A stretch of DNA of 11,289 nucleotides from Peribacter sp964404805 (GTDB lineage Bacteria; Patescibacteriota; Gracilibacteria; Peribacterales; Peribacteraceae). The position numbers and the translations under genes are program-made. Location of the stretch: contig CAYOLJ010000032.1 of assembly GCA_964404805.1 (NCBI GenBank), positions 1-11,289 on the forward strand, in the 5' to 3' direction. Positions 1 through 6,191 of the stretch are shown here, one piece after another; the first letter of the stretch is position 1, and each line of letters starts with the position of its first letter. The notes under the pieces are model-generated. The model did no database searches and was not told where the DNA came from. It saw only the letters and a program-made list of their open reading frames with translations.

Positions 1-46
1 CCATGTGGGTCGCTTTTATCTGGCTGCGGAGCAGGTGCCCCTCATT

Positions 47-1114
47 CTACACCCTCTCTCCTCCCTCTAAAATCCGCACCAACGCCTCCTTCATCTGCCG
101 CCGCACATCCATGAGTAGCTGGCGCCCGAAGGTCTTGATCTCGTCCGCTGACAACGGAGCATCGCCGACTCTTGCCATCCGTTCCTCAAGTTCCATAACC
201 ACACTTGCGGGGTTATACCCGACGCCCCTCAAGGTAATGGGCTGGTCGTACGCTTTCACATCGCGGCCGACGCCATCGGGGAAGGCACTCAAGATATCCG
301 CAGCGAGTATCCCAATGTTGATAGGACGGTTATCTTTGATCCGCGGCACCATGTAGTCGGTGACGATTTTTTGAAAGAATTCCGAGACGAACCCCTGAAT
401 TCTGCCGTCGTTGGAACGCGTTCCTTCGGGATACACCATCACCGGTTTTTTATCCTCCTCTACAGTTCTGCAAATTTCTTTGGCTACGCTCCGCCGCACT
501 TCACGCATTCTCTGCACGTAGGCTTGGTTGCGTCTGGCCGAGGTGCCGATTTCCCGCGGAGGTTTCTCCATCGTGCGGTTAACGATGATCGGCTCAGTTT
601 TCCGAAATGCCAATGCCATGAACAGTTGGCCCAGTTCCTTTTTAATGGCATGCCGATCGAGCTGTGCAAGCGCTTTCACCATGGTCCAACCGGGGATGCG
701 GACCAGATAGTTCTTGAGAACGTACCGTGTGTGCGGGGGGAGGAGCGCATGCGCATACAGCCCTTCGCTGCCTCCGGTTCCTCTGGCGATATCCGCGCTT
801 TCCCTCTCCACCACTTCGACGTCATCCGTTCGCGGGCCCTGATGGTTGGCCAGGATGATATCGGCGTTGTGGACGGAGTTTCCTTCATCTCCCAGAACAA
901 AACGGAAAGGGGTCTCTTGCTCAACCGTATCCATGAATTGATTGACGACGTGATCGGGACGTTGCCCGGGCAGGGCGGTGCGGAGGATGGATCGTTTCAT
1001 CAATTCATAGAAGCGATTCGTCAAATCCTGAGGCACGGGAGTGGCAGAGTCCCGGCGTTCGCGGACGGCTGCATACGGATCATCGATAGTGGCATGAGGG
1101 CGTTCCGCCGTCAT
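47..1114 (-). CDS. PlsC/GPAT-like glycerolipid acyltransferase, divergent
   Basis: A 355-residue protein resembling glycerol-phosphate acyltransferases (PlsC/GPAT superfamily), which transfer an acyl group from acyl-CoA or acyl-ACP to a glycerol-phosphate acceptor at the cytoplasmic membrane. The sequence shows a motif-I-like ANHQGPRTDD at about residues 89-98 and a clear motif III, YPEGTRS, at about 228-234, followed by a PINIGI stretch that could be motif IV. The region between motifs I and III (about 130 residues) is longer than usual in PlsC and closer to the soluble plant/chlamydial GPAT type. No convincing transmembrane helix is seen. In motif I the spacing from His to Asp is five residues, not four. 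The chosen ATG at 1114 is preceded by a pyrimidine-rich leader with no Shine-Dalgarno; an in-frame TTG at 1168 would add 18 unconvincing residues. The family is fairly sure, the exact substrate is not. Confidence 0.75.
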   Translation of the reverse strand: MTAERPHATIDDPYAAVRERRDSATPVPQDLTNRFYELMKRSILRTALPGQRPDHVVNQFMDTVEQETPFRFVLGDEGNSVHNADIILANHQGPRTDDVEVVERESADIARGTGGSEGLYAHALLPPHTRYVLKNYLVRIPGWTMVKALAQLDRHAIKKELGQLFMALAFRKTEPIIVNRTMEKPPREIGTSARRNQAYVQRMREVRRSVAKEICRTVEEDKKPVMVYPEGTRSNDGRIQGFVSEFFQKIVTDYMVPRIKDNRPINIGILAADILSAFPDGVGRDVKAYDQPITLRGVGYNPASVVMELEERMARVGDAPLSADEIKTFGRQLLMDVRRQMKEALVRILEGGERV

Positions 1115-1207
1115 AGAGAGACAGGAAAGGGGAGTACAGTGGCAGTTTTCAGACTGCACGACAAACAAAAAGTCCTTCTGTGGAGCTTATGGAGGATGGT
1201 TGTTCTC

Positions 1208-1459
1208 CTACGCATTTAAACTCCAGAAGTGTCGTTTCATAAAGGCACGACCTGAGTGGGATTTGAGATATTTCTCGAATTGCTCGGCACCTTTTCTATC
1301 GGTGAATGCAATGTATACGTGTACTTTCCATGGTTTGTGCTTGCTCGTGTGTTCGCTTTTACCCCGATTATGTTCAGCGAGACGCCTTTCAAGATTATTG
1401 GTGACGCCAACATATGAATGGCAGCGGTCAGCGGATTCGAGGATGTATACGATGTGCAT
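1208..1459 (-). CDS. Small GIY-YIG nuclease-superfamily protein
   Basis: An 83-residue single-domain GIY-YIG protein of the UPF0213/YhbQ-like type. The first strand carries VYI (residues 4-6), followed by YVG (16-18), the NNLERRLAEHN segment with the likely catalytic Arg (25 or 26) and His30, and the conserved Glu62 in FEKYLK, so the nuclease core looks complete. Family members cut DNA or are of unknown function; such stand-alone copies are frequent in small-genome candidate phyla. The start at 1459 is chosen because the domain begins at its first residues; an upstream ATG at 1504 would add 15 residues of low-complexity sequence lying in an inverted-repeat region. There is no Shine-Dalgarno, but CATACT lies 6 nt before the ATG. 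It lies 93 bp upstream of the acyltransferase on the same strand and downstream of tRNA-Gln. Confidence 0.85.
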   Translation of the reverse strand: MHIVYILESADRCHSYVGVTNNLERRLAEHNRGKSEHTSKHKPWKVHVYIAFTDRKGAEQFEKYLKSHSGRAFMKRHFWSLNA

Positions 1460-1490
1460 GCGTACAGTATGAATGCCCGGCTTCGCTGCG

Positions 1491-1629
1491 CTACGCCGAG
1501 GCATCCGGCTTCCTTTCGGTTGTTCGATATGTTGGCTTAGGGATCATATCGCTGTGGTTCTTTGTGCATGCAGAACGCCATCTCGGCGTAGTCACGTCGA
1601 AACGGAGTGGAGCCGGACGAAGCCGGATG
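1491..1629. repeat. Two nested inverted repeats between GIY-YIG gene and tRNA
   Basis: The gap between the GIY-YIG gene and the tRNA 3' end holds two perfect inverted repeats: CTACGCCGAG at 1491-1500 with its complement at 1582-1591, and CATCCGGCTTC at 1502-1512 with its complement at 1619-1629. The second right-hand arm runs into the CCA end of the tRNA. The arms are adjacent on the left but separated by 27 nt on the right, so they could form one long imperfect stem. No gene of its own is visible here. Confidence 0.6.
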
Positions 1630-1702
1630 GCTGGGGAGGAGGGATTCGAACCCCCGAATGCCTGCTCCAGAGGCAGGTGCCTTACCACTTGGCGACTCCC
1701 CA
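1628..1702 (-). tRNA. tRNA-Gln (anticodon CUG), CCA encoded
   Basis: Reading the minus strand, the 7-bp acceptor stem TGGGGAG (1696-1702) pairs with CTCCCCA, followed by discriminator G and an encoded CCA at 1628-1630. The D arm contains CCAAGTGGTAAGG. The anticodon stem CCTGC/GCAGG encloses loop CTCTGGA, giving anticodon CTG for the Gln codon CAG. The T arm has the GGTTCGAATCC consensus. The U1-A72 first pair and G73 fit glutamine identity, and the overall sequence resembles bacterial tRNA-Gln. It is divergently oriented to the CYTH gene. Confidence 0.96.
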
Positions 1703-1713
1703 ACGTACGCAAG

Positions 1714-1742
1714 AGCATAGCAAATCCTCGTGCGCTTGAAAG
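1714..1742 (-). promoter_or_regulatory. Putative promoter of tRNA-Gln
   Basis: On the minus strand a -10-like TATGCT (1714-1719) lies 11 nt before the tRNA 5' end, with a weak -35-like CTTTCA (1737-1742) after a 17-nt spacer. Transcription would begin about 5 nt before the mature tRNA. A perfect 10-bp palindrome, CACTTAAGTG, sits at 1743-1752 just upstream, between this promoter and the divergent CYTH promoter. Confidence 0.4.
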
Positions 1743-1788
1743 CACTTAAGTGTCGCGAAAAAGATGCTTTGCAAACCTTAAAGGAAGC

Positions 1789-1794
1789 TATACT
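1789..1794 (+). promoter_or_regulatory. -10-like TATACT just before CYTH start
   Basis: TATACT matches the bacterial -10 consensus at five of six positions and ends 11 nt before the ATG at 1806. Transcription from it would give a leader of only about 4-5 nt. No good -35 lies at the usual distance (TTGCAA at 1769-1774 is only 14 nt away). Confidence 0.45.
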
Positions 1795-1805
1795 CCCGCT
1801 CCTCT

Positions 1806-2435
1806 ATGTTCGAGAACCTTGCTAACGACACAGGCAACGACGAGATCGAGGCCAAGATTCTTGGTGTCGATACGGAGGAGGTGCAGCAAAGGCTGCGCGA
1901 GGCCGGGGCTCTACATGAGGGGAATTTCTTCATTACCGAGCAGCGCTATTGCCCCACCGATGCCATGCGCGAGAAGGGCCTGAGCGGGCCCAGGCTGCGT
2001 CGGCTTACGGGTGTGCACGGCGAACAGCTGGAGCTGACGATTAAGCAAAAACTCCCATCGTTGGTTCTGCCCAGTCGCACCGATCTTGGCCCCAAATTTA
2101 AGCGACGCACCGAGCACGAGTTCATACAGCATGGTGCGGCGAAGGGTAAACGGCGCTATCAGCTCATGCAGAGCCTGCTCGATGACACTTTTACGCGTCG
2201 TGGAGACATGCTTTCTGCACGCACACGTTTCGTGCTGGGGGCGGTACGTGTCGAATTGGATCACATTCTCTCGTGCGATGGATCACGCGAGAATCTGCCG
2301 CCGCCCTTCATCGAGATCGAGGGTCCCACACCGCAGGCGATTCTCGAAGTGGCGAGAGAGATCGGGTACGGCATTGAAAATTTATGTGCGTTCACCAAGC
2401 AGGACGTGATCTTGGCGCACCGGCAGGGGATGTAG
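1806..2435 (+). CDS. CYTH-domain protein (class IV adenylate cyclase / triphosphatase-like)
   Basis: A 209-residue protein built of one CYTH (triphosphate tunnel) domain. The signature ExExK is present as EIEAK at residues 13-17. Further tunnel residues are visible: Arg63/65 (PRLRRL), Lys80 (LTIK), Glu103/105 (EHEF), Arg140/148, Asp152 (VELDHI) and Glu170/172 (FIEIEG). CYTH proteins bind triphosphates with divalent metal and act as inorganic or thiamine triphosphatases, or more rarely as class IV adenylate cyclases; the sequence does not distinguish these. It has the usual length for a single-domain CYTH protein and no CHAD domain. The start is the first ATG, giving ExExK near the N-terminus; there is no Shine-Dalgarno at normal spacing. 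It is a single-gene unit, ended by the hairpin at 2478-2509. Confidence 0.85.
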   Translation: MFENLANDTGNDEIEAKILGVDTEEVQQRLREAGALHEGNFFITEQRYCPTDAMREKGLSGPRLRRLTGVHGEQLELTIKQKLPSLVLPSRTDLGPKFKRRTEHEFIQHGAAKGKRRYQLMQSLLDDTFTRRGDMLSARTRFVLGAVRVELDHILSCDGSRENLPPPFIEIEGPTPQAILEVAREIGYGIENLCAFTKQDVILAHRQGM

Positions 2436-2477
2436 GCCCGCGCGTGCTGCCAGCAGGTGGAGCGTACGCAAAGGGAA

Positions 2478-2514
2478 GCGGCTGCTGAACATGTGTGTCC
2501 AGCAGCCGCATTTT
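2478..2514 (+). terminator. Terminator hairpin between convergent genes
   Basis: A perfect 10-bp stem, GCGGCTGCTG (2478-2487) with CAGCAGCCGC (2500-2509), encloses a 12-nt loop and is followed by a short T tract (2511-2514). It lies 42 nt after the CYTH stop. On the minus strand the same stem is followed by TTCCCTTT, so it may also stop transcription from the PEP-CTERM gene that ends at 2519. Confidence 0.75.
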
Positions 2515-2518
2515 CCCG

Positions 2519-3154
2519 TCACGAACCAAACCGATCGGTCGGCTGCCGGCAGCGTCTGCGCCGCCAGTAAAACACACCGATAAGTCCGGCTAAGAAGAGG
2601 ATGATCGACGCGGGTTCAGGGATATTCCGAACCGAAAACTGCACGGGGAAGGTGAGTACCTCCGTTCCGTAGTATGGCAACTGATATTGTTGAAGATCCA
2701 AAAAGCATCCCTGCAATACCGTGTCAAAGGAGCAATCCTGATCGACTGAGAAGAACTCGGTCAACAGGAGACTGCTTCCCGTAGGAAACGTTACCGTGTT
2801 GTATTCCAGGGTATTCCCTATCCATTCGGGATGGGTGCTCACCTGGATGAAGTCCGACACCCCATTGTGGGGGTCAATCCGGTGCTCGAGACGCAGTCCC
2901 GAAACACCGAACAGAACGCTCTCCGGATCGAGGTCTCCTCGTTCTTGCTGGGGTACCTGAAAGTTCGGTCCCCAAACCTGGAGGTCCATTGACTCGATGA
3001 GCTCGATGGGTGCATCCGGGTTTAAGAACCGGATTTCGAATGATCCGGTTTCCCCTGGCTCGTACTCTTGCTGGTCGAAGATTATGTTCCAGTACGCAGC
3101 CGGCGCCGGGCTCTGAAACAACATCACGACAACAGCAACCATTAAGCATCGCAT
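2519..3154 (-). CDS. PEP-CTERM sorting-domain secreted protein
   Basis: A 211-residue exported protein. It begins with a signal peptide (MRCLMVAVVVMLF, then SPAPAA as likely cleavage site near residue 20). A beta-rich middle of unknown function follows, which may be a cohesin-like or other beta-sandwich domain judging only from its strand-like pattern. It ends in a textbook PEP-CTERM tail: PEPAS at about 179-183, a hydrophobic helix (IILFLAGLIGVFYW) and RRRR, then ten extra residues. In known systems exosortase (EpsH/XrtA family) cleaves such tails and the protein goes to the surface or to exopolysaccharide; no exosortase is in this window. The start at 3154 is well supported by GAGG at 8-nt spacing and the signal peptide, rather than the longer frame from 3250. 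It has its own AT-rich promoter region and a structured leader, unlike its neighbours. Confidence 0.88.
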   Translation of the reverse strand: MRCLMVAVVVMLFQSPAPAAYWNIIFDQQEYEPGETGSFEIRFLNPDAPIELIESMDLQVWGPNFQVPQQERGDLDPESVLFGVSGLRLEHRIDPHNGVSDFIQVSTHPEWIGNTLEYNTVTFPTGSSLLLTEFFSVDQDCSFDTVLQGCFLDLQQYQLPYYGTEVLTFPVQFSVRNIPEPASIILFLAGLIGVFYWRRRRCRQPTDRFGS

Positions 3155-3175
3155 CTTACTATCCTCACTTGAGTG

Positions 3176-3222
3176 ACAGGAACCGCACTGCCTCCGGAAT
3201 TGGAGACAGAATTGGTTCCTGT
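3176..3222 (-). promoter_or_regulatory. Structured 5' leader stem of the PEP-CTERM gene
   Basis: A perfect 9-bp inverted repeat, ACAGGAACC (3176-3184) and GGTTCCTGT (3214-3222), flanks an inner 4-bp stem CTCC/GGAG (3192-3195 and 3202-3205). It lies in the transcribed leader 21 nt upstream of the start and about 10 nt upstream of the Shine-Dalgarno (3163-3166). It could be a regulatory RNA fold or a protein operator. It does not match a riboswitch class that I recognise. Confidence 0.5.
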
Positions 3223-3250
3223 TTAAAATGCTGTGAAAGATCGAAGTCAT

Positions 3251-3279
3251 ATAATGACTATATTATTAAATATTGTCAA
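3251..3279 (-). promoter_or_regulatory. Sigma70-like promoter of the PEP-CTERM gene
   Basis: On the minus strand a consensus -35 TTGACA (3274-3279) is followed after 17 nt by CATTAT (3251-3256), in a strongly AT-rich stretch. A dyad GTCAT-ATA-ATGAC (3246-3258) overlaps the -10, a possible operator. The resulting leader would be about 90 nt long and contains the stem at 3176-3222. Confidence 0.55.
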
Positions 3280-3350
3280 ATATAGGAAAGGGGTACTGGA
3301 TCGCATACAAACGCGCAATCCAGTGAAGATCAGGGTCTCTTTGGGCAGGT

Positions 3351-3830
3351 CTACACCGCCCGCATGCGCGCAATGCGCCACTCGTGCCACACCAGCATCA
3401 CCACGAAGATGTCGAAGAGGGTGAGTAGCAGCATGCCCGGAGCGTGCGTCTGCACGGAGCGCTCTGTCTGGTAGAGGATGAAGAGTCCGAGGAACGCCAG
3501 ACCGACGGGGAACGCCCACAGGCGCTCGCGCAAGAGCTGGATCACGAGAAAGATTTTAGTGATGCCATGCAGTAGCAGGTACAACGACACGAAGACCTTC
3601 GTATTCACCGAGAACGTCTGCGCGGCATGAAGAATGGCATTTGCGATCAGATCATTGGGGTCCTCCGAGAGCTCATAGAGCGTGACGAACGTGGCAAGTT
3701 TCAAAAAAAATCCCTGGCTGAGAAAAACGATGGCGATACCGCCGATGCATTCCAGAACGCCATCAACGGCTTTGAGGATGAGGCTCACGTCGTAGACCCG
3801 GCGGATGAGGCGTTCGCGCACGAATTTCAT
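3351..3830 (-). CDS. DUF2127 family membrane protein
   Basis: A 159-residue integral membrane protein of the DUF2127 family, whose function is unknown. About four hydrophobic helices are visible: one after RVYDVSLILKAVDGVLE (GGIAIVFLSQGFFL), one around FVSLYLLLHGITKIFLVIQLL, one in AFPVGLAFLGLFILY, and one in MLLLTLFDIFVVMLVW. The family pattern LYLLLHG, KIFLV and LRERLWAFPVGL is clear. The ATG at 3830 is chosen because the family begins with a short basic N-terminus; a TTG at 3863 would add 11 residues. Neither has a Shine-Dalgarno, and TACACT lies 9 nt upstream of the ATG. The basic C-terminal WHEWRIARMRAV ends it on the predicted cytoplasmic side. It is separated from the PEP-CTERM gene by the AT-rich promoter region. 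Confidence 0.8.
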   Translation of the reverse strand: MKFVRERLIRRVYDVSLILKAVDGVLECIGGIAIVFLSQGFFLKLATFVTLYELSEDPNDLIANAILHAAQTFSVNTKVFVSLYLLLHGITKIFLVIQLLRERLWAFPVGLAFLGLFILYQTERSVQTHAPGMLLLTLFDIFVVMLVWHEWRIARMRAV

Positions 3831-3879
3831 ATACAGGGGAGTGTACTGCAGATGCCGAATCAATGTCTGTCAGGGGAGT

Positions 3880-3950
3880 TTAAAATACCGTCATCGGATC
3901 CACCCAGGCATCCTGTTTTCTTCTCTTCCGGCCATAGTTCCCTTTAAAAA
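3880..3950 (-). pseudogene. Possible relic of an M23-type protein C-terminus
   Basis: On the minus strand an open frame ends with DAWVDPMTVF and a stop at 3880-3882. This repeats the C-terminus of the neighbouring lipoprotein (TTWADPMTVFGLP, stop at 4609-4611): 15 bases are identical (3887-3901 and 4625-4639), in the same orientation and frame, 737 bp apart. The preceding residues (a basic KGNYGRKRRKQ run) do not resemble the lipoprotein, and no start or catalytic motif is visible in the 174-bp gap 3864-4037. It may be the tail of a decayed or recombined M23 gene. A short chance match cannot be excluded. Confidence 0.35.
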
Positions 3951-4037
3951 GGGGAGAAGACCTCTTGCGTGGACGTAAAGAGAACCTATAGACTGCGCGG
4001 GTATTAAGACGAAAGGGAATCCGAACGGTGCCCGTGC

Positions 4038-4562
4038 CTAAGGAGACCTTTTCTTTTTTTGTCGGTATCCAATTTTTGCCCGAATACCGACAGTATCCAA
4101 ATAGTCGAAATTCGCCGGGGGCAGCTTTTTGTACAAGGAAGATGCGAACTGCCTGTTCGGGAACAGTAACTTTTTCAAACGACCTTTTGTTATAAGGTAA
4201 TCGACCAGTTTTTTATAGTCACCATCACCGGATACAAGAAGTATCTGCTTGAAGTCATTGCGTTCTATGAGTGTTTTCATGATTTCAAAAACAATATCGG
4301 TATCCACATTGCCTTTTTTGATCGCCTTCAGGTTTTCACTATGTTCCCTAAAGAGAACGATGAAGCCTGATCTCTGCAGATTTTTGTAAAGCTCCTGCTG
4401 CTCTTCGGTTACATAGCCGAGAAAGTAATACGCCTCACTAACCTTATACTTGTCCTTGAGATAAATTCTGAATTTTGCATTGTCAACTTTCCATCCATTC
4501 TGGGTAGTTCCAAGGTGTAAGTTCTGCCCGTCGATGAAAGCAAGATTGAACTCTTTTTTCAT
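4038..4562 (-). CDS. NYN-domain (LabA/DUF88-like) putative ribonuclease
   Basis: A 174-residue NYN domain protein of the PIN-like superfamily, expected to be a metal-dependent RNase. The acidic site is visible: Asp11 in AFIDGQNLH, Asp87/Asp89 in KGNVDTDI, and Asp113/Asp115 in SGDGDYKKLV, each at the end of the expected strand. The C-terminus is strongly basic (KIGYRQKKKRSP), which could help RNA binding. It lies 46 bp downstream of the lipoprotein on the same strand. There is no Shine-Dalgarno; TAAAAT (4569-4574 on the minus strand) lies exactly 6 nt before the ATG, suggesting a leaderless transcript. Its base composition is clearly more AT-rich than its neighbours (40% GC in one 60-base line counted by hand), with many Lys and Ile codons, which suggests recent acquisition. 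Confidence 0.85.
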   Translation of the reverse strand: MKKEFNLAFIDGQNLHLGTTQNGWKVDNAKFRIYLKDKYKVSEAYYFLGYVTEEQQELYKNLQRSGFIVLFREHSENLKAIKKGNVDTDIVFEIMKTLIERNDFKQILLVSGDGDYKKLVDYLITKGRLKKLLFPNRQFASSLYKKLPPANFDYLDTVGIRAKIGYRQKKKRSP

Positions 4563-4608
4563 GGAGCCATTTTATCACATGGCGCTTGTGGAATGTGCCG
4601 AATTTCTC

Positions 4609-6105
4609 TTATGGCAACCCAAACACCGTCATCGGATCCGCCCACGTTGTGAGGTCCTTTTCGGCCGGCACGTAGCCCTTCAGCTCCACGTCCGCTCCGT
4701 GGTGAATGGCAAAATGAAGGTGAGCCCGTTCGTTGTCAGTTTCGTCACTGAAGCCTGTTCCTAGCACGCCGATGCGGTCGCCCGCTTGCAGGTTTTTGAG
4801 TGCGGCGGCAACGGATGCGAGCGAGAGGTGGCCGTAGAGCACGGTGACGGACTTGCCTTCGAGCGCGCAGCGTTGCACGACCACTCCTCCGTATCCGCCC
4901 ACGCGGTTTCTGTAAATCACGTCGCCCGTGCAGGCGGCGCGTACTGCGATGTCATGCGGCGTTTCGCCGGGCAGGAGCTCAAAGTCCATTCCGGTGTGAT
5001 AGCCCGAAAATCTCTCCGGCTGCACTGGTGAATCCTTGGGGGTGATATGGATGCCGAAGGGCTTTTTCGTCACGCGCTCGCTCATGCGGTTGATCGGAGC
5101 GGCCCACGCAATCTGTTCTGTCAGATGCTCACGAAGAAACGCGGCGGTGCGTCGCATGAAGTCCTCCCACTGGGGGATGAATTCGTGTTTTTCGCCCTCG
5201 TAGGATACGTAGGTGATGTTTTTGTTCAGTTCTTCCAATTGCGCATTCAAATCATCGGACCATGCCGGCGGCACATCCGCATCGCTGGTGCCCTGAAAGA
5301 GGAGGATCGGAGCCGCGATGTTCCTGAGTACGGTTTGTGACGAGAGCGCATCCCACGCTGCGGGATTTTCTTCGCGCGTGCCTAAGACCGCGAGCGTGCG
5401 ATCCTTGTCATCGCGCTTCGACCTCCAGCGCGTAAAGTTCTGCCACGCGTCGCTGTTTACGGACGCGTAGAGTACGAAGGCGTCTGCAAAAGCTGGCCTC
5501 GTCACGGCGATATTCAGGGCTACGCCACCGCCGAGCGAATGGCCCAGTATCCCCACTCTACGCGCATCCACTTGTGGCAGATCCGCCGCGCGCACGGCAT
5601 TCACGGCGTTGACCACATCCATGCTGTACTCCAGCCCCGCATCGTAGACCTCTCGCACATCGGGGCTCGGGTCCGATCCTGCGTGCCCGCGGTAATCGGT
5701 GTGGAGCACGGCAAATCCCTGCCGCGCCAGATAATCCTGTTCGCGCTTGAGGCCGCGTCCCTGCGTGTAGACCGTGGGGCTGATGAATCCGTGTGCGAGT
5801 ACGACAAGCGGGAACGGCCCTTCACCCTTGGGAATATTCATGATGCCGCTAATGAGTAGCCCGTTACTCCGATACGTGATGGCGTGACGGGTGTAGGCGG
5901 TATTGTCTGCCAAGACATCAGTGAATGTCAGATCCGTTCCCTCCAGACGCATCGCGGCGAAGTGTGCGATCGAGAGTTCGGCGGGAACCTGCTCCAGCAT
6001 TCCTGGTGGTGGTATCGTCGAAGAAGGCGTTGGTACGTTCGACGGAATAGGGGAGCATGCGCCGAGGAGGATGCACAGGCCGATGGCGCGCAGGGCTTCG
6101 ATCAT
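4609..6105 (-). CDS. Lipoprotein: alpha/beta hydrolase fused to M23 metallopeptidase
   Basis: A 498-residue two-domain lipoprotein. Residues 1-17 form a lipoprotein signal ending in the lipobox LGAC (Cys17), followed by a Pro/Ser/Thr-rich linker. Residues about 55-330 are an S9/dipeptidyl-peptidase-like alpha/beta hydrolase: oxyanion-loop HG at 105-106, nucleophile Ser190 in GHSLGG, likely acid Asp275 in GTSDADVPP, and His307 in GEKHEF. Residues about 345-498 are an M23 (lysostaphin/LytM) domain with all motifs: GYHTGMD (zinc ligands His370, Asp374), YGHL (His426) and HLHF (His462, and zinc ligand His464). Both sites therefore look active. M23 enzymes cut peptidoglycan cross-bridges; the hydrolase may act on peptide or ester substrates in the envelope. 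It is anchored outside the cytoplasmic membrane. The frame is continuous across the junction. TAGAGT lies 6 nt before the ATG, with no Shine-Dalgarno. The M23 part lacks a separate signal, supporting a real fusion. Confidence 0.9.
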   Translation of the reverse strand: MIEALRAIGLCILLGACSPIPSNVPTPSSTIPPPGMLEQVPAELSIAHFAAMRLEGTDLTFTDVLADNTAYTRHAITYRSNGLLISGIMNIPKGEGPFPLVVLAHGFISPTVYTQGRGLKREQDYLARQGFAVLHTDYRGHAGSDPSPDVREVYDAGLEYSMDVVNAVNAVRAADLPQVDARRVGILGHSLGGGVALNIAVTRPAFADAFVLYASVNSDAWQNFTRWRSKRDDKDRTLAVLGTREENPAAWDALSSQTVLRNIAAPILLFQGTSDADVPPAWSDDLNAQLEELNKNITYVSYEGEKHEFIPQWEDFMRRTAAFLREHLTEQIAWAAPINRMSERVTKKPFGIHITPKDSPVQPERFSGYHTGMDFELLPGETPHDIAVRAACTGDVIYRNRVGGYGGVVVQRCALEGKSVTVLYGHLSLASVAAALKNLQAGDRIGVLGTGFSDETDNERAHLHFAIHHGADVELKGYVPAEKDLTTWADPMTVFGLP

Positions 6106-6142
6106 ATGGATACTCTAGCGATGTACGGCGGATCTTTCCTGA

Positions 6143-6171
6143 AAAAAGAGCCGACGGTGTCGGCTCTTTTT
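6143..6171 (-). terminator. Intrinsic terminator after the aquaporin gene
   Basis: A perfect 12-bp stem, AAAAAGAGCCGA (6143-6154) with TCGGCTCTTTTT (6160-6171) and loop CGGTG, has a GC-rich core and runs of A and T on both sides. It therefore works as a rho-independent terminator on either strand. It lies 20 nt after the aquaporin stop and 37 nt before the lipoprotein start, separating the two transcripts. Confidence 0.9.
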
Positions 6172-6191
6172 GAAGACAGGATTCGTATCAC

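Noticed and set aside
371..1219. A 282-codon plus-strand open frame across the acyltransferase
   Set aside because: It is antisense to a gene with recognisable PlsC motifs and has no recognisable domain of its own; long antisense frames are expected in GC-rich genes.
1473..1749. Plus-strand frames running across the tRNA-Gln region
   Set aside because: They overlap a clear tRNA on the other strand and have no recognisable protein features.
3939..3954. CCCTTT/AAAGGG inverted repeat as a terminator
   Set aside because: The loop would be only about two bases and no proper T run follows, so it is not a convincing hairpin.
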